A stretch of 64,000 nt of DNA from the NCBI GenBank assembly GCA_002105175.1, contig MCGE01000008.1:1426001-1490000 (forward strand), given 5' to 3'. The stretch is from Absidia repens (lineage: Eukaryota; Mucoromycota; Mucoromycetes; Mucorales; Cunninghamellaceae). Of the stretch, positions 24,321-36,834 are shown one piece after another. Below the pieces are notes generated by a model. The model did not search any database. It was not told the DNA's origin and saw only the letters and a program-made list of their open reading frames with translations. The position numbers and the translations under genes are program-made. Numbering within the stretch: position 1 is the first letter of the stretch; every line of letters starts with the position of its first letter.

Positions 24321-26813
24321 ATGGATTCCGATTCTAAAGTGGAAAAACCTATAGTAGATGGAACACTGACAACCGCAGCACCACAGTCTCACAAAGATGA
24401 ATCAACTGTAGAACCTCCGCAGCAAACTGAAAACCCTTCCACGCATAGAAACAGCAGAAAGAAAGGTCAGTCGAAAAGCAGGAAGAAGAAGTCGAGGTCA
24501 CCCTACAGACCAGCCTATCTTGACTTTATTCAACAAGAAATTGACGACTTGAAACAAAATGCGGTAAGCCTTTGGTCTTGTCACAAAAAAAACACGTATT
24601 ATATAATACTCACTCTTTTCGTTTCTATTTGTTTTGTTTTAGCGACACACGTATGAAATTCAAGCACGTCAAAATCTCGAAGGCGAACTTGTTGATGACG
24701 AAAAAACAATCACTGAAAAACGAATGGCAGCATCAACAGCGATCGACAAACTGGAAGCACTTAAGCAAAAACTTGTAAGTGAATAACTGAGTAATCCTTT
24801 TTCGTGTCTACAGTGTATATGTGTCTATGGACGCTATGAAACTCATCTTGGCTGTTTTTTATTTATTTTACTTGTAGGATACGCCTGATATGTTACAAAA
24901 GTCCAGGAATGATTACAGCCATTATCACACTCGAATATCCGATCGCAAATCTGACCATAACAACACTTCCAGGGAATCAGCCGCCAACTTTCAACAAGAA
25001 ACATTGACGCTTCTTCACTTTTTTTACATTGTCCGCTTGGCACAAAAAGGCTTTTTTACATTGATATCGCAGCAATACCCCAACGTGGAACCCGATGCGC
25101 TCGTTTATTTATGCGACAAGCTGGTGGGTGGTTCTCTTTTTGTGGTCAAGGATCCTGAAGAAAAAGTACGATCAAGCAAACGCAACCAAGTCTTTGATAC
25201 GCTGCAAAAATTACACAATGGTGCACCAGAATCCATTGGTGGTGAGTTTATCACAACATTCGAACAGGTGCGACATTTGATTTACGATTTTATTGGATCC
25301 ACTGCGACGACGACGGCAACGCAAGGTGATGATGACACAACGCCTTTCCAAACCCCCAGGAAGGTGCATCCTCAATACAGAAACCCCCGGTTTGGATTGT
25401 AGTCCCTTTCAATGGTATGGTGGACGGATATCAGCAAAAAGGAGAGTCAGCATTGTCAAAAAGTAAGTGGTTTTCATTCGATTCTTCCCCACTTCCCTTT
25501 TTTTGTTGGGTTGTTTACTCATGACTTTATATATATATATATGATTTTAGCTGGACAGCGACGGGGACTCGGTGACAAATTTGTGACAAAGAACAATGAC
25601 GAACAACAACAACAACAACAACAGCCTTCTTCAGTGAAAACACTCGCCACCATTACAACAGACGAAACCGCCGGTATTGCCAATGCCAATATACCATCCG
25701 CGACTCACGACGACTTTGAATCGACTGCACAACCCAATGGGACCATCACACCAGATGGAGAACAACCAGAACAAGAGGCGACAAGTACGTTGGATCACGC
25801 CGCAACGAAACCCGCCGATCTCGAGGACAAAGCGACAGTACTAGAGGAAAAGGAGGAAGCTAGCGTTGACAAACCCACTACGACCACAGAGACACCAAGT
25901 GCAGCGACAACAATGGCGGACGACACAAAGACGACTCAGCACCCGCTCCCTGACAGCACGTCGGCATCCATTTCCAGCACGGTAGACGACGTCGTCCCTG
26001 AAACGATCACGACAAATACCACCACCACCACCACCACCGCGACTACGACGGCTAGTAGCAGCAGCACAAGCACCACTACGAACGTTGGAGACCAAGAAGA
26101 AGTAACTTCTGGTTGGGGAGCAGCGCCATCATTCTCATCACCAGCAACTGCATCATCAGCTTGGACACAAGGCATACTACCGGAAAAACAACATGAAGAA
26201 GCAGAAAAACCAGCACCTACACCGGCAGCAGCAGCAGAAGGAGAAGAAACAGCGGCTTCATGGGCAAAAGTGGCGGACGACACTGGTAGTGGTGAAGACA
26301 GCAGCAATGGATGGGGCTCACCCGCGACAGGCGATCACAGCCCGCCAGTGTGGGAAGGGAAACTACCGGACGATTTGGTGACTCCTGGGGACGAAACCAT
26401 TTCAGGCGACGTGAGCGAGTCAAAGTGGCAACCTATCTCCGATTATGAGCAACGACGTATGATGGGCGGTGGTCGCGGTGGAAGCAGCAGCGGCGGCCGA
26501 GGCTATCGTGGAGGAGGTGGAGGACCAGGATCCGGGTTTGGTCAAGGTCGTGGTGGCGGAGGATATCGATCTTATGGTGACGGCGGCAGTGGTCGTGGAG
26601 GCGGTATGCGACGAGGTCCTGGTGGACCTGGTAGTGGTACTGGTAAGTCTGAAGAACACACACCCTCTCCAAAAAAAAAAAGGAAAATATTTATATTCAT
26701 TGAACCTTCTATCTTTCTTTTTTTTTTTCTTCTTCTATGATGATTTTGTCGACTCCTCCTTCTATGTATCATTGATAGGATGGAATAAGGCAAGATCACC
26801 TCGACCTGAATAA
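24321..26813 (+). CDS. Caprin-like RGG-box RNA-binding protein
   Basis: Probable cytoplasmic RNA-binding protein. Six exons (24321-24563, 24643-24774, 24878-25325, 25403-25462, 25551-26642, 26779-26813) sum to 2010 nt, or 669 aa. A basic Lys/Arg stretch precedes a coiled coil (YLDFIQQEIDDLKQNARHTY, KRMAASTAIDKLEALKQKL), a helical domain (TLTLLHFFYIVRLAQKG; DALVYLCDKLVGGSLF then DPEEKVRSS; NQVFDTLQKLHNG) whose order recalls the caprin HR1 domain, then a long acidic Thr/Ser-rich region with Gly-Trp motifs (GWGAAP, GWGSP), and a C-terminal RGG/GGRG box (26461-26640). Caprin homology is inference from organisation and the helical motif. The two halves look like separate ORFs but join through a GTGATG...TTGTAG intron (25326-25402) that removes the stop; without it the second half would need its own start. 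Confidence 0.7.
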
Positions 26814-27258
26814 TACTTATTAGTTGGACAATAGCAACAACAACTATAATAGCAGCGCGCGACCGATATATCAGCACACATAGTAATGGATTATTTAGTT
26901 TTCAGTGTATATCTTTTATATCAGTTTAGTACCCTCTACTTTGGTTTTTTTTTATTATTATTATTATTACCTCCAATAAAATCTTGTCACTCGTTTTATA
27001 TGAATCTATTTTATAGCATTGTGTATTGGTGGGTTTATATAAATGTTGGGCAGGATTGTATCTTGCGGATATGGGATTGTCCAATAGCTCTGATACTGTA
27101 AACCGGAAAGCCAGAGAAAAAAAAATATGCGTGTATGTGTCTGCGAAAATGGTTTGTTGACTGTAGCCAAGGTTTATCGCTGCAGTTTGCGGTGGAGCAA
27201 ACCTCATCAGTCGTTTAATTACATATGCTTTATAACCGTTACCAATACTATATGCTGA

Positions 27259-27261
<3 letters not shown>

Positions 27262-27319
<58 letters not shown>
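27262..27319. repeat. 58-nt poly(A) tract
   Basis: Uninterrupted A run in intergenic DNA, not next to a recognised gene end. It could mark the tail of an old retroposed insertion or be a plain homopolymer. Confidence 0.85.
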
Positions 27320-27320
<1 letters not shown>

Positions 27321-27994
27321 AAGACTACTTGATTAATCAGAGGTGATCACAATATAATATGGAGATATATGATGAGTGAATTACTGGGACGTTTTCTTTG
27401 GTAGGAAAAGAAAAAGTGATAGAAGTCAGAAACGGACGGGAAAAAGAGTGGGTGAAAATAGTACTGGTAGCGCAAGAGTAAATCAGTGATAAGACGGATC
27501 ACTGGAAAAAATGATGTGAAGAGGGAAACAAATACGAGAGGGAGATCTTCATACTGTACTTTTTTTGAAGTGTGGCGATACCTCGATCCGGTAATATCAA
27601 AGGAGCGCCTGCTCCTCTGCAGCGATCAACACAGTAGTGATCCTCATTAACGATAACCAGAATAGAAATACTTTTCTAGAAAACATTGATAATGATCTTT
27701 TTATTATTAATTAATTAATTACATAAAAGACAATGAAAAAGCAACTGTGGTTTGTATAGATACCTAGCCCGCTCACAAACAACCGTTTTTAGTATCATAC
27801 CTAACAAGTCATGCTCCATAAAAAATATAAAATTATAGATTATCAATTCCTATTTTTCCCAATACATTTTCGTCTGGGGCATTGAAAATATCGGCAAAAG
27901 GCAGTAAAATCAATACGTTTGCCTTATCAAATATCCCACGCGCAGGCGTAACCCACGTCTGCAACATATATCAAATACACATTACAAAGGATTT

Positions 27995-28560
27995 ATTAGA
28001 GATAGTAGAGGGAGACTATTGAAAGGCTTGAAGAATGTTCAGCACTAATATAAAGGGGTATTTGTAAAAAAAAAAAAGGAGCCCAGTATAATGTACAAGG
28101 CAGACAAGACAGTAGCAACACTAGACATGGACAGCTCTTATTGAATCGTAAACTGCCAACGCTAATATAAAATGATGGCTTAGAAAAAAATAGACATCTA
28201 TTGCACAAGGCATAGGAGAGACTAATGGGACACTTTTCATTGAAGTATGTAAAAAGAGACATGTTTTATTCAGATATAGATACAAACTATGGACAAAATA
28301 AATCTAAACTAAACTTGTTGAAAACTCCAAAAGGCCAAACTAATGATAGTCCCAAATCCTGGATCCAAAATCAAAAGGTTTCCCCATGCATCTTGTAGTC
28401 CCTAATCTGAAGCCCCTTCTAAATCAGTCCTGACATTAACCCAAGATTATCATAAGCTCAATCAAGTTGAATGGTGAAAGAAAAAAAGAAGGGAAAAAAG
28501 AGAGTGGAAAATAAAAAACGGGTGAGAAAATAAATATTTCACGTGGTCGGAATTTGAAAC
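27995..28560 (+). repeat. Dispersed repeat, copy B
   Basis: Shares with the other copies the block from CATCTATTGCACAAGGCAT (about 28194) through TTTTCATTGAAGTATGTAAA and GTTTCCCCATGCATCTTGTA (28378), and ends at ATATTTCACGTGGTCGG (28533-28550 region). No coding capacity. The left boundary is approximate. Confidence 0.72.
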
Positions 28561-29557
28561 GTTTTTCACATCGATGATCACAGCTCAAAAGAAGATTCTA
28601 ATAGGCTGCTATCTTGCTCAAGAAAACCTACTTACATACAGCAGAATAACAACATTATCCACAATAGCGGTACAATTTTGTTTTGCCGTTGATATCGTCA
28701 CTGTGGGGCCCTTGCAATAATACACGGTTTGGATTGTGGATGCTGGTCTGAATTATTAGAGGCGAAAGACAGAAAGTAAGTCGATTTTTCTTTTTTGAAA
28801 AATAAATAAATCAAAAGCTTTGACAGGGCTTCCGTTCCAGATATAATCCACACTGCGTCTATAGAACATGCACAGGATGAAATATAGGCCGACTTATTTT
28901 TGCGTGCCAGGCTAGGTGGAAAGCCATGGGACAATGCGAATGCTTTTCTACACAACATTGGGCAGTTCATGCGGACAATTGGTATCGGCATTTAAATATG
29001 TGGCTCAACTTCTGTACTTTGGGCCATTAGGGCGATAAGTAATAGCTGAATTATTTGGAATGAACAAAACAGGTAATTCCCGATTGATATGATAATTGAA
29101 AAGAAAAAGACACGCATGAGATATGTATGACACGATCTAGTCCCATTTGTTATGACTGCTGGGTGATAACAAAAGTTGAAACCTAGACGGAGCTAATTCC
29201 GGTGTGTGTACATGTCTTTACTTTCAATTGATGGAAAAAAATAAAAATAGTCAGGTGCTAACGCTAGGGATCTACATACAGTTGGGTGGGGAAAGATGAA
29301 TGCTGATATTTCAAATCCCGCCAAAGATGGCGCGACAGCAACGGACAAAGAGTGAAATAGATGGAGCAATGCATCAATAGGCCATGTTGGCGTTAAAAGA
29401 AGAGTCACTTGATTTTTATTTGTTTATACTAGAATCGTCAAAAGATTCTACCAAAAAAAAAAAAGAAGAAAGAAAAAAAACATGTAACATCATTGTGCCA
29501 AGGGGGTGAGGACGATATACAAATGAGGAGCCAAGAAGCCAAGCTTTGATGAATTAA

Positions 29558-29564
29558 TATAAAG
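29558..29564 (+). promoter_or_regulatory. TATA-like box of the DUF4097-like gene
   Basis: TATAAAG lies about 110 bases before the ATG at 29669, followed by a pyrimidine-rich leader. Confidence 0.4.
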
Positions 29565-29668
29565 TCAGCTCCATTCTCCTTTTTTTTTTTTGATACTCTT
29601 TCACTTTTAGCTTTCGAGCCTTTTCTTCTTTTTTCAGTTGCTATTTTGTTCTGTTATAGTCATTCATC

Positions 29669-31665
29669 ATGACAGATAGAAGCAATCCCAAGACGTATTA
29701 CAATGAATCCGGTAAGCTTTATTTCGCTAATACTCGAAGCGAAAACTAATCCATTTCCTTTCTGTTTTTTTTTAATAGCCTATAGCGAAGCACCCAAAGT
29801 ATCTAAACCAGACGACGTAGCCTATCCACCACCTCCACCTTATTCCCAACCTGGCACTTCTTCCTCTTCGGCCTACTCACCTTCTGTGCCTTCAGCACCA
29901 CCATCCACTTACGCTACTGCTCAGGATTACCCAAATTATGGCTCGCTCGATCCGAATAGACCTGGTTTGCTCGACCCGCATGGCAGCAGTCCTTATTCTC
30001 CCCCACCAAATCAACCGCAACAACCATATCCTCAACGCAATATTCCTGATGTAGGCTCACCAGCTTTGTCAAACTCTTCAAACCCTCGTACGTAAGAAGC
30101 ATAAATATATAAATAAGGAAACGTGCTACCATTCTATTTGTAATAGTAATAACTCTCTTACACTAACAACGCCTCCTTTTCTTTGTATTCGTTTTTAGAC
30201 CTCCCACGTGATTGGGTACCAGACAACGGATACAACAAGTCGGCACCTTCTTCACCACCACAGCAACAGCAGCAGCAGCCTGGCGAGCCAACCTCTCGTA
30301 TCAGCATACCTGGCTTTACGCGACAACGTTTGGACAATGACGATGATCCTGGATGCTGCAAGAAATGGTGCAAATATATCTTTGTGGCTATTTTGGTATG
30401 GTTGGTGATACTCAAGTACAACGATAACTTCCAATGGGGTGGCGACCACGATAGTAGTCACCACATTGGTTTTTGGCAATGCAAAGGTCAATCATTGGTA
30501 CAGTGGGACGACATACCGAGTCGGATTCCTTTGGAACAAGATCTCTATTTGGCGTTTGAAGGACCTGTCACTGTCTCTGGTAGTTACATCAACATCCATC
30601 CTTCAGGTGATCGTGATGAAGGTTGGATCGAATCTCACATCAATATTGCGCCTCCCTCTTTGGTCGACAGCTCTGAACTCTCCTACCGTCTGGAAAAACA
30701 AGATGACGAAACCCGCCTGGTTTTACACTTCCCACCTTGGGATTGGAAGCATGGAGGAACTCATGATCGCCCCTGCGTCCAAGTGAAGATGGATATCTAC
30801 CTACCTGATAAAGTCAAGTCTCTTCGAACAAGTGTCAACAATATCCCTATTCATGTCACCGATGGCAACAACAATGGACTATCAGTGAACCACGGTGATG
30901 GACTCACTTTGGAAACGGACCGGGTCGAGCTCATTACCACTAATGCAGCCATTATTTTTGATACTCCGCGCTGGGAAGGCGACACGCTTGCTTTGACAAC
31001 CACCAATGGCGAAATCAAAATCGCAGCAGTGATGGAAGCCGGTGACTGGCTCCGTGTTCAATCCTCCAATGGAAATTTGATCTCCACCAATACCCTGACG
31101 GCCAAGGACAAGCTTGAAATGATCACCACCAATGGCAAAATTTCGACTCAGTCGTTGATTGTCAAGGATGTCCTCCATGTGTCTACCACCAATGCTGCTA
31201 TCAACTTGGAATCTCGGGTCTCTGCTGAACAACTACTGATTGAATCCACCAATGCCCAATTGGAACTTCGTGAACTTTCTGCTGAATCCTCATTAACTGC
31301 CTCTACTAGCAATGCCCAGATCAATGCGAGAGTCGTGGCCGAAAAGGACCCTCGTGTACGATTCTCAACTAAAAATGCTCCTGTGAACATTCAAATGGTA
31401 AAATTAGATTCTTTTCTTTTTTTTTTTTTTTTTTTTTTGCTCATTATTTATATATATATATATATATCTCGATCAATAGACAAAGGAATACGAAGGACAA
31501 CTCTTAGCCAAGACGTCGCGTCAGAACAAAGTGGTGATTGATGATAGCAACATTACTTACGATACCAATCAGCGACATTACAAACAAGGTCGACGACTCA
31601 AAGGTGACGGTGATTTGACAGTAGAAACATCCAATTCTGATATTCGACTTTCATTCAATGTTTGA
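29669..31665 (+). CDS. Membrane-anchored DUF4097-like beta-solenoid protein
   Basis: Function unknown. Four exons (29669-29711, 29779-30087, 30199-31397, 31480-31665) sum to 1737 nt, or 578 aa. A Pro/Ser/Tyr-rich N-terminal third (PPPPPYSQPGTSSSS, poly(Q)) precedes a Cys/Lys-rich border (DPGCCKKWCKY) and one hydrophobic segment IFVAILVWLVILKY near residue 180, giving a probable type II membrane protein with a large C-terminal extracytoplasmic domain. That domain has about nine short repeats centred on T-N or S-N followed by a beta strand (TTNAAIIF, TTNGEIKI, SSNGNLIS, TTNGKIST, TTNAAINL, STNAQLEL, TSNAQINA, TKNAPVNI, TSNSDIRL). This Asn-ladder pattern is that of DUF4097 putative adhesins. Role at the cell surface or in the secretory pathway is inference. 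The last intron has a T run of about 20 and TA repeats. Confidence 0.75.
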
Positions 31666-34397
31666 AACCAATCCTTAATGTAGTCACGCACATTTAGTAT
31701 AGCTTTTTTATGATATCATCCCCCTCCCTATATTATCTCTCTCTTTTTCTATCTTTTTCTTTTTTTTTTTTATTATTATTATTGCCTCCATACATTCTTG
31801 ATACGGATGGGGGTCTACTTATATTTTATCAAAATAAAATACTGTTTTACTCTTGCACATTTTGAAATTGATGTGGGACCTAAAAAAAAAAAAAAAATTG
31901 ATGACGACTTTTGAACTACCGAATCTGCATTATCTCACTTTTTTTTTTTTTGTTTATGGAAACAATGTAAAAGTCTACACAACCTCCGCCCTTCACATTT
32001 GTCAAGTCGCTGGGATTCCATCACATACACCTTGAAAATATCAAGTCCCGCAAACCAATTCACTTGCATGCGCATCCACCTCCGCCCATTACCGTGCACG
32101 ATGCCAAATCTTACTGGGGCAATATTTTCTGGTCTTTCTAATTATATTCTTGTTTTATGTGATTCTTCTTTTATTTTTCCATTATATTTCTATATATCCT
32201 TCTTGAATAAAAAATCTCCTTTTCTTTTTTTTTTTTTTATGTTCTCAGGTTCTAAAAATAAAAGCCACTTCGTGAAATTTAATGAAAAAAAAAAGAGATC
32301 TAGTTGGGGCTCAGAGGGAAGATGATTTTCTGAAAGTGTGGTTTTTGAGAATAGATGCCCCTGCTATCTTGAAATTTACTGGGGGTGCTACAATCTTCTC
32401 CAGTATATTGAAAAAAAAGCATTTTATATAAAATGAAGTAATTTTTTTATTATTCATAGTGATAGGAATGGTTATTGTGATGCAGGAATACTAATCTAAA
32501 GGGAGGATTGTAGAATTGGAGATAATAACCTGTACATATATAGTACAAGCCATTAGAATGGCTGAAGGAATATATTTTATTGAAGTCATAACAATTGTCA
32601 ACGCCACTCTAAAAGGGCGAAGGCAGTAAAAAAAAAAAAAGAGGGATCTATTGTACAAGACATGAGAGAGAGCAATGGGACATTTTTCATTGAAGTATGT
32701 AAAAAAGACATGTTTTATTAAGATATAGATATAAATTATGGACAAACTAACACTAAACTAAACTAATGAAGGCTCCAAGATGTCAAACTAATGATGGTCC
32801 CAAATCGTGAATCCAAAAGGAAAGAGTTTCCCCATGCATCTTGTAATCCCTAGTCTGAAAACCCTTCTAAACAAGTCCTAACTCTAATCTAAGTCCAACA
32901 TGACCTCAAAAAAGTTGAATGATGAAGAAAAAAAAATGAAGGACAAAAAGAAAATGAAAAGAAAGAGGGAGGAAAATAAAAATTGAGAGGAAATAAATAT
33001 TCACGTGGGCGGGTTTTGAAGTACTTTTTTTCGGGGATTCCTGACCCTCAGCTGGCGGATTTTTTTTTGTCCATTATATAAAAGGAAATCTTCTACTTTA
33101 TGATACTGCGAAGAAAGTAAAGTCTATGACATATGTTACCATAAAAAAAGTCAACTCTGTTTTTTGGATATTGGCCCTTTTTCACGTTTTGATGGGCGGC
33201 TGCAGTAAACACAACTCTGTCTAAAGGACCCTTATAAAAAACGGGCACCAGGAATCTGTTGTTACTTACGCCATTTCGTACTTCTGCAAGCAGCATGCCT
33301 TGGGGCTCCACTACTGACAACTGAAAAAATGAGTAGAGGAAGGTCTTGAGTGGGTTTAAAAATGACCAATTATAGAGGATGCATAAAAGTAGCCATGTAT
33401 GGATGCTTAAAAATTGTTACATAAAAAAAAAAGAAAAGAAAGAGAAGGTATGTACTAATGAGATCATGAAAATAATGACGCCGAATAGTTAATACAGGAA
33501 CATACATTTTATAACAGAATAGTAAAAATTGAGGTGGATCATTGGTTCAGAAAACAAATATACATCCGTCAGTAAAAAAAATTATGAAATTTCGGTGTGC
33601 ATGGAATGAGTGTCCCAAGCCCAGGTGGCAAAAAGTCGCTAAAGAAACAGTAGGCCCAATATATGTCCCTGAGGCCAGTCTCAGCATATTTGCAGTATGT
33701 ATGGAGCCTACTACCATATTTCCCGGAGGTCGGACAAAAAAAAACTGTAATTCTCCCCTACATTTTAATATAGATCGGGCCTTGAACTACTACAGACCAC
33801 AAAGAGAGCTTATCCTTCCCCACATTAGAACGCTCATTTCTATCAAGGAATAAAACTAATTCGTCTTTTAAAAAGTGATTGTTTCCTTTAAAATAATGAC
33901 CAACGCTATTATGATATAATTTAAAACAAAAAGTACGCATTCTCCTAACCAAATTATTACGTTATGTTCTTTGTGCTTATTTACCAAACCAAGTTCAAAG
34001 TATTACCCAGTAATCATCTTTCTTGTACAATGTGTGTGTGTGTGCGTTTTTTTTGTGGTAAAAATCGATGGTGTAACATTGGTAGTTCATTACTGTACAC
34101 GGTCTAACGCAATTGTCCATCAGACGACACTCGTATAACAAAGAGACGGTGCATTGATCACACGCTGGCAAGTGAGTTGTTTCTCATTTAGTTAAAGAAT
34201 AAAACAGGGATAGGTGATGGGTGATAATTTAACGTCAAGATTGGTTTGTCGGAAAAACCATTTTATTTTTTCTTTTTTTACTATTTCAAGTAACACAGGC
34301 GGCATTGATCAATCGGCCTTAAATCTCATCTCGATTTTTTCTTTTTTTTCTTTGCTCCTCTTCCCACTCATATTTGTTTTTCTTTAACAACTCCATC
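31666..34397. other. Large intergenic region before the P450 cluster
   Basis: Contains the 3' flank with AAAATAAAAT near 31836, repeat copy C, a TG microsatellite near 34030 and the first P450 promoter. ORFs at 33093-33320 (-) and 33542-33853 (+) are not recognisable and lack splice or promoter support. Confidence 0.55.
32445..33020 (+). repeat. Dispersed repeat, copy C
   Basis: Best-conserved copy. It has TTTTATTGAAGTCATAACAA near 32577, GGATCTATTGTACAAGACAT near 32644, GTTTCCCCATGCATCTTGTA at 32826, and ends ATATTCACGTGGGCGG near 33010. No ORF. Edges are judged only by shared words. Confidence 0.75.
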
Positions 34398-36834
34398 ATG
34401 GCAATAGTTCAATCAACACTTACTCGGTATTACGACTACGCAGCTCAAGCGATTGACTGGCAGAGTGTATTTAACTGGTACGAACGACAAGTAGAAAAGG
34501 CGACGTCGACGGTCTCCAAAAGCAACAAGAGCACGCGTATCACTATTGGCGTGGCTGTTGGTGTGGCTGTCTTGTATTCTCTCTATGACCGCATCGCCCA
34601 TCCGCCTCGACGATTACGACACATCCCTCATATCAACGCATTCACCTCCAACCGCCGCTTTATCATTGACAAGTGGCCGACAGCTAAGATCTCTCGAGAA
34701 CTCGCCATGCCGCTATTGAAGGACTCTTCCATGTATGTCCGCAACGAGAAGCTAGGTTGGACAGTGCACGTATGCGCGCCGGACGCAGCAAAACAAGTAT
34801 TTCTGAAGTTAGGCAAGTGGATTATATATTGAACTTGTATGATATTTATTTTATTAACTGTCTATATGTGTTTTTTTTTTTTTTTTTTTGTCAAATAGAG
34901 GATTTCCCAAAAGCTAGTCAAAGAGCCGTCTCTGGAACTCTTCTTTACCGCTTGATCGGTGTATCAAACATCTTATTTGAAAATGGCGATGAATGGATTA
35001 AACATCGAAAGGTAAAAAAAGAAAAAGAAAAAATGATGGCAGAACCGATGCATACAAGACGCGAAACAGATAATTAAACTTCGTTTTGTTTTTGTTTTGA
35101 TGTGTTGACTCCCACGTAGCTTGCGAATCCAGCCTTCCATCGATCTATGCCTATTCAACTATTTGGTGAAACCGCTCAGCAATTGTTTACATTATTGGAC
35201 AGAACAGAACCTGATGATTTTACTGTAGACGTTGGTGAACTCTTTGAACGAGTGACACTGAGTGTGATTGGCAGAGCCGGGTTTGGTAAATATTTTGAAC
35301 AGCATTCGGGCGGGTGTGAGAGGCGGGGGGGGTGGATGGGGTTATTTTTTGTTTTGGTTTTACTAATGTCTTTATTATCATATCTCTGCTAGGTTTTGAC
35401 TTTGGCTCCATTGAAAATAAGGACAGCCGATGGAAATACGTGTATGATACTGTGATGAATGGACATCGTGATCCTCTTTTTTTCTTCTTCCCCATTCTGG
35501 AAAAACACTTTTTGTGGATGTTCCCAAAACGCCAACAGATCCATGCAATGGCTACCGAATTTTTGGACATGCTCCAGCAAGTGATTGAACACAAACGCCG
35601 ATATTTGAGGGAAACCTACACATCAATCGACTCCATGGATGATGCAGAAAAGGACCTATTAACTTTGATGATTGAAAGCGAGCTCCGAGGAGAAGGGATT
35701 TTGACGAATCAAGAATTGTTGAACGATATTGGTATCTTTTTCGTCGGTAAGTTGTAAAAAGAAAAGAGAGAAAGAAGAAAAAAAAATAGTCATGATGATC
35801 TCACATTTTTTTATATATATCACTTATGTAGCTGGCCATGATACAACAAGCACGGCATTGACGGCATGCTGTTACTACCTGGCCAAATACCCCGAATTTC
35901 AACGCAGGGCACGTGAAGAAGTGAACCGTATTCTTTGTCCCGGTGATGTGGAACCTCTTGTGGATATTTTGCCAACAAATAAACAGACCAAGGAATTCGT
36001 CTATCTTAATCAACTCATCAGGGAAACTCTCCGCATGAATGGATCTGTGGTGTCTCTTGTTACGCCTCGAAAAACGACCAAGGATGTAGAGCTGGCTAAT
36101 GTCTTGATTCCCAAGGATACACTGGTGAATGTGAATATCTATGATCTACATCACAATCCCAATGTCTGGGATGACCCTGAAGTCTTCAATCCAGATCGCT
36201 TTGCCGCTGATGCCGAGGCTGATCAAAAAGCTGGTGGGGGTATGTCATGGTAAGTCCAAAAAAAAAAAAAAAAGGAATTGATTTATGTATTTGTTGAAGG
36301 AACAAGGCACATGTATAAACTGATTTATTCTTATTGTTTTTATAGGGTTCCATTCTCGAAGTAAGAACAGAAATGACGAAAGACTACTGCAATCCATACA
36401 ATAACGACGATGACTAACATAACCTTCTTCTTTTTTTTTTTTTTTTTTCTCCTGGTGAATCGACGTTTCTAGTGGTGGTAAGTACAAAATATAAAAAGGA
36501 AACAAAAGAATTCCATTCCATCTCCTCTCATCATTTGCTTCTTTTTTTTTTTTTTTGTCTTCCTTGTTAATAGGTAGAATATGCATTGGACAAAACTTCA
36601 GCTTGGGTGAACAACGAGTGCTACTCGCCTGCTTATGTAAGTACAACAACAAAAATAAAACGTTCTCTGGATTGATCTGTTTTTATACTAATAATATTTG
36701 GTATATTAAAAATAGTACGCAAGTATGAATGGGAATTACCTGACGACAGTATACACAAAGACGGTTTGGTGACCAGCAACTCAAATCTGATGTTTCCACA
36801 AAATGTGAAGATTCGCTTCCATAAGCGATACTAA
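34398..36834 (+). CDS. Cytochrome P450 monooxygenase 1 of the tandem cluster
   Basis: Membrane-anchored haem monooxygenase; substrate unknown. Nine exons (34398-34812, 34899-35011, 35120-35285, 35393-35746, 35832-36249, 36346-36360, 36473-36477, 36574-36636, 36716-36834) sum to 1668 nt, or 555 aa. An N-terminal hydrophobic anchor (ITIGVAVGVAVLYSLY) is followed by PPRRLRHIPHI. I-helix motif AGHDTTS, K-helix ExxR in RETLRMNG, PERF-region FNPDRF, and haem loop FSNGGRICIG with the Cys ligand. The haem loop is assembled across four exons, two of them only 15 and 5 nt. Skipping the 5-nt exon creates an immediate stop, which supports it. The first intron uses a GC donor (GCAAGT at 34813). Intron positions are shared with the third gene of the cluster, and exons of 113, 354, 418, 15, 5, 63 and 119 nt have identical lengths in both. 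Confidence 0.93.

Larger units (their letters stand above)
26814..29668. other. Large intergenic region
   Basis: Contains the 3' flank with AATAAA near 26976, a 58-nt A run, repeat copy B, and the promoter of the next gene. The ORF at 28698-28991 on minus shows no domain. No tRNA was recognised. Confidence 0.55.

Noticed and set aside
28698..28991. 97-codon minus-strand ORF beside repeat copy B, considered as a transposon remnant
   Set aside because: No transposase, reverse transcriptase or integrase motif could be seen.
33093..33320. 75-codon minus-strand ORF with fairly normal composition
   Set aside because: No recognisable domain, no splice partner, no promoter or poly(A) context; such length is expected by chance in intergenic DNA.
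33542..33853. 103-codon plus-strand ORF
   Set aside because: No family recognised and no supporting signals; not called as a gene.
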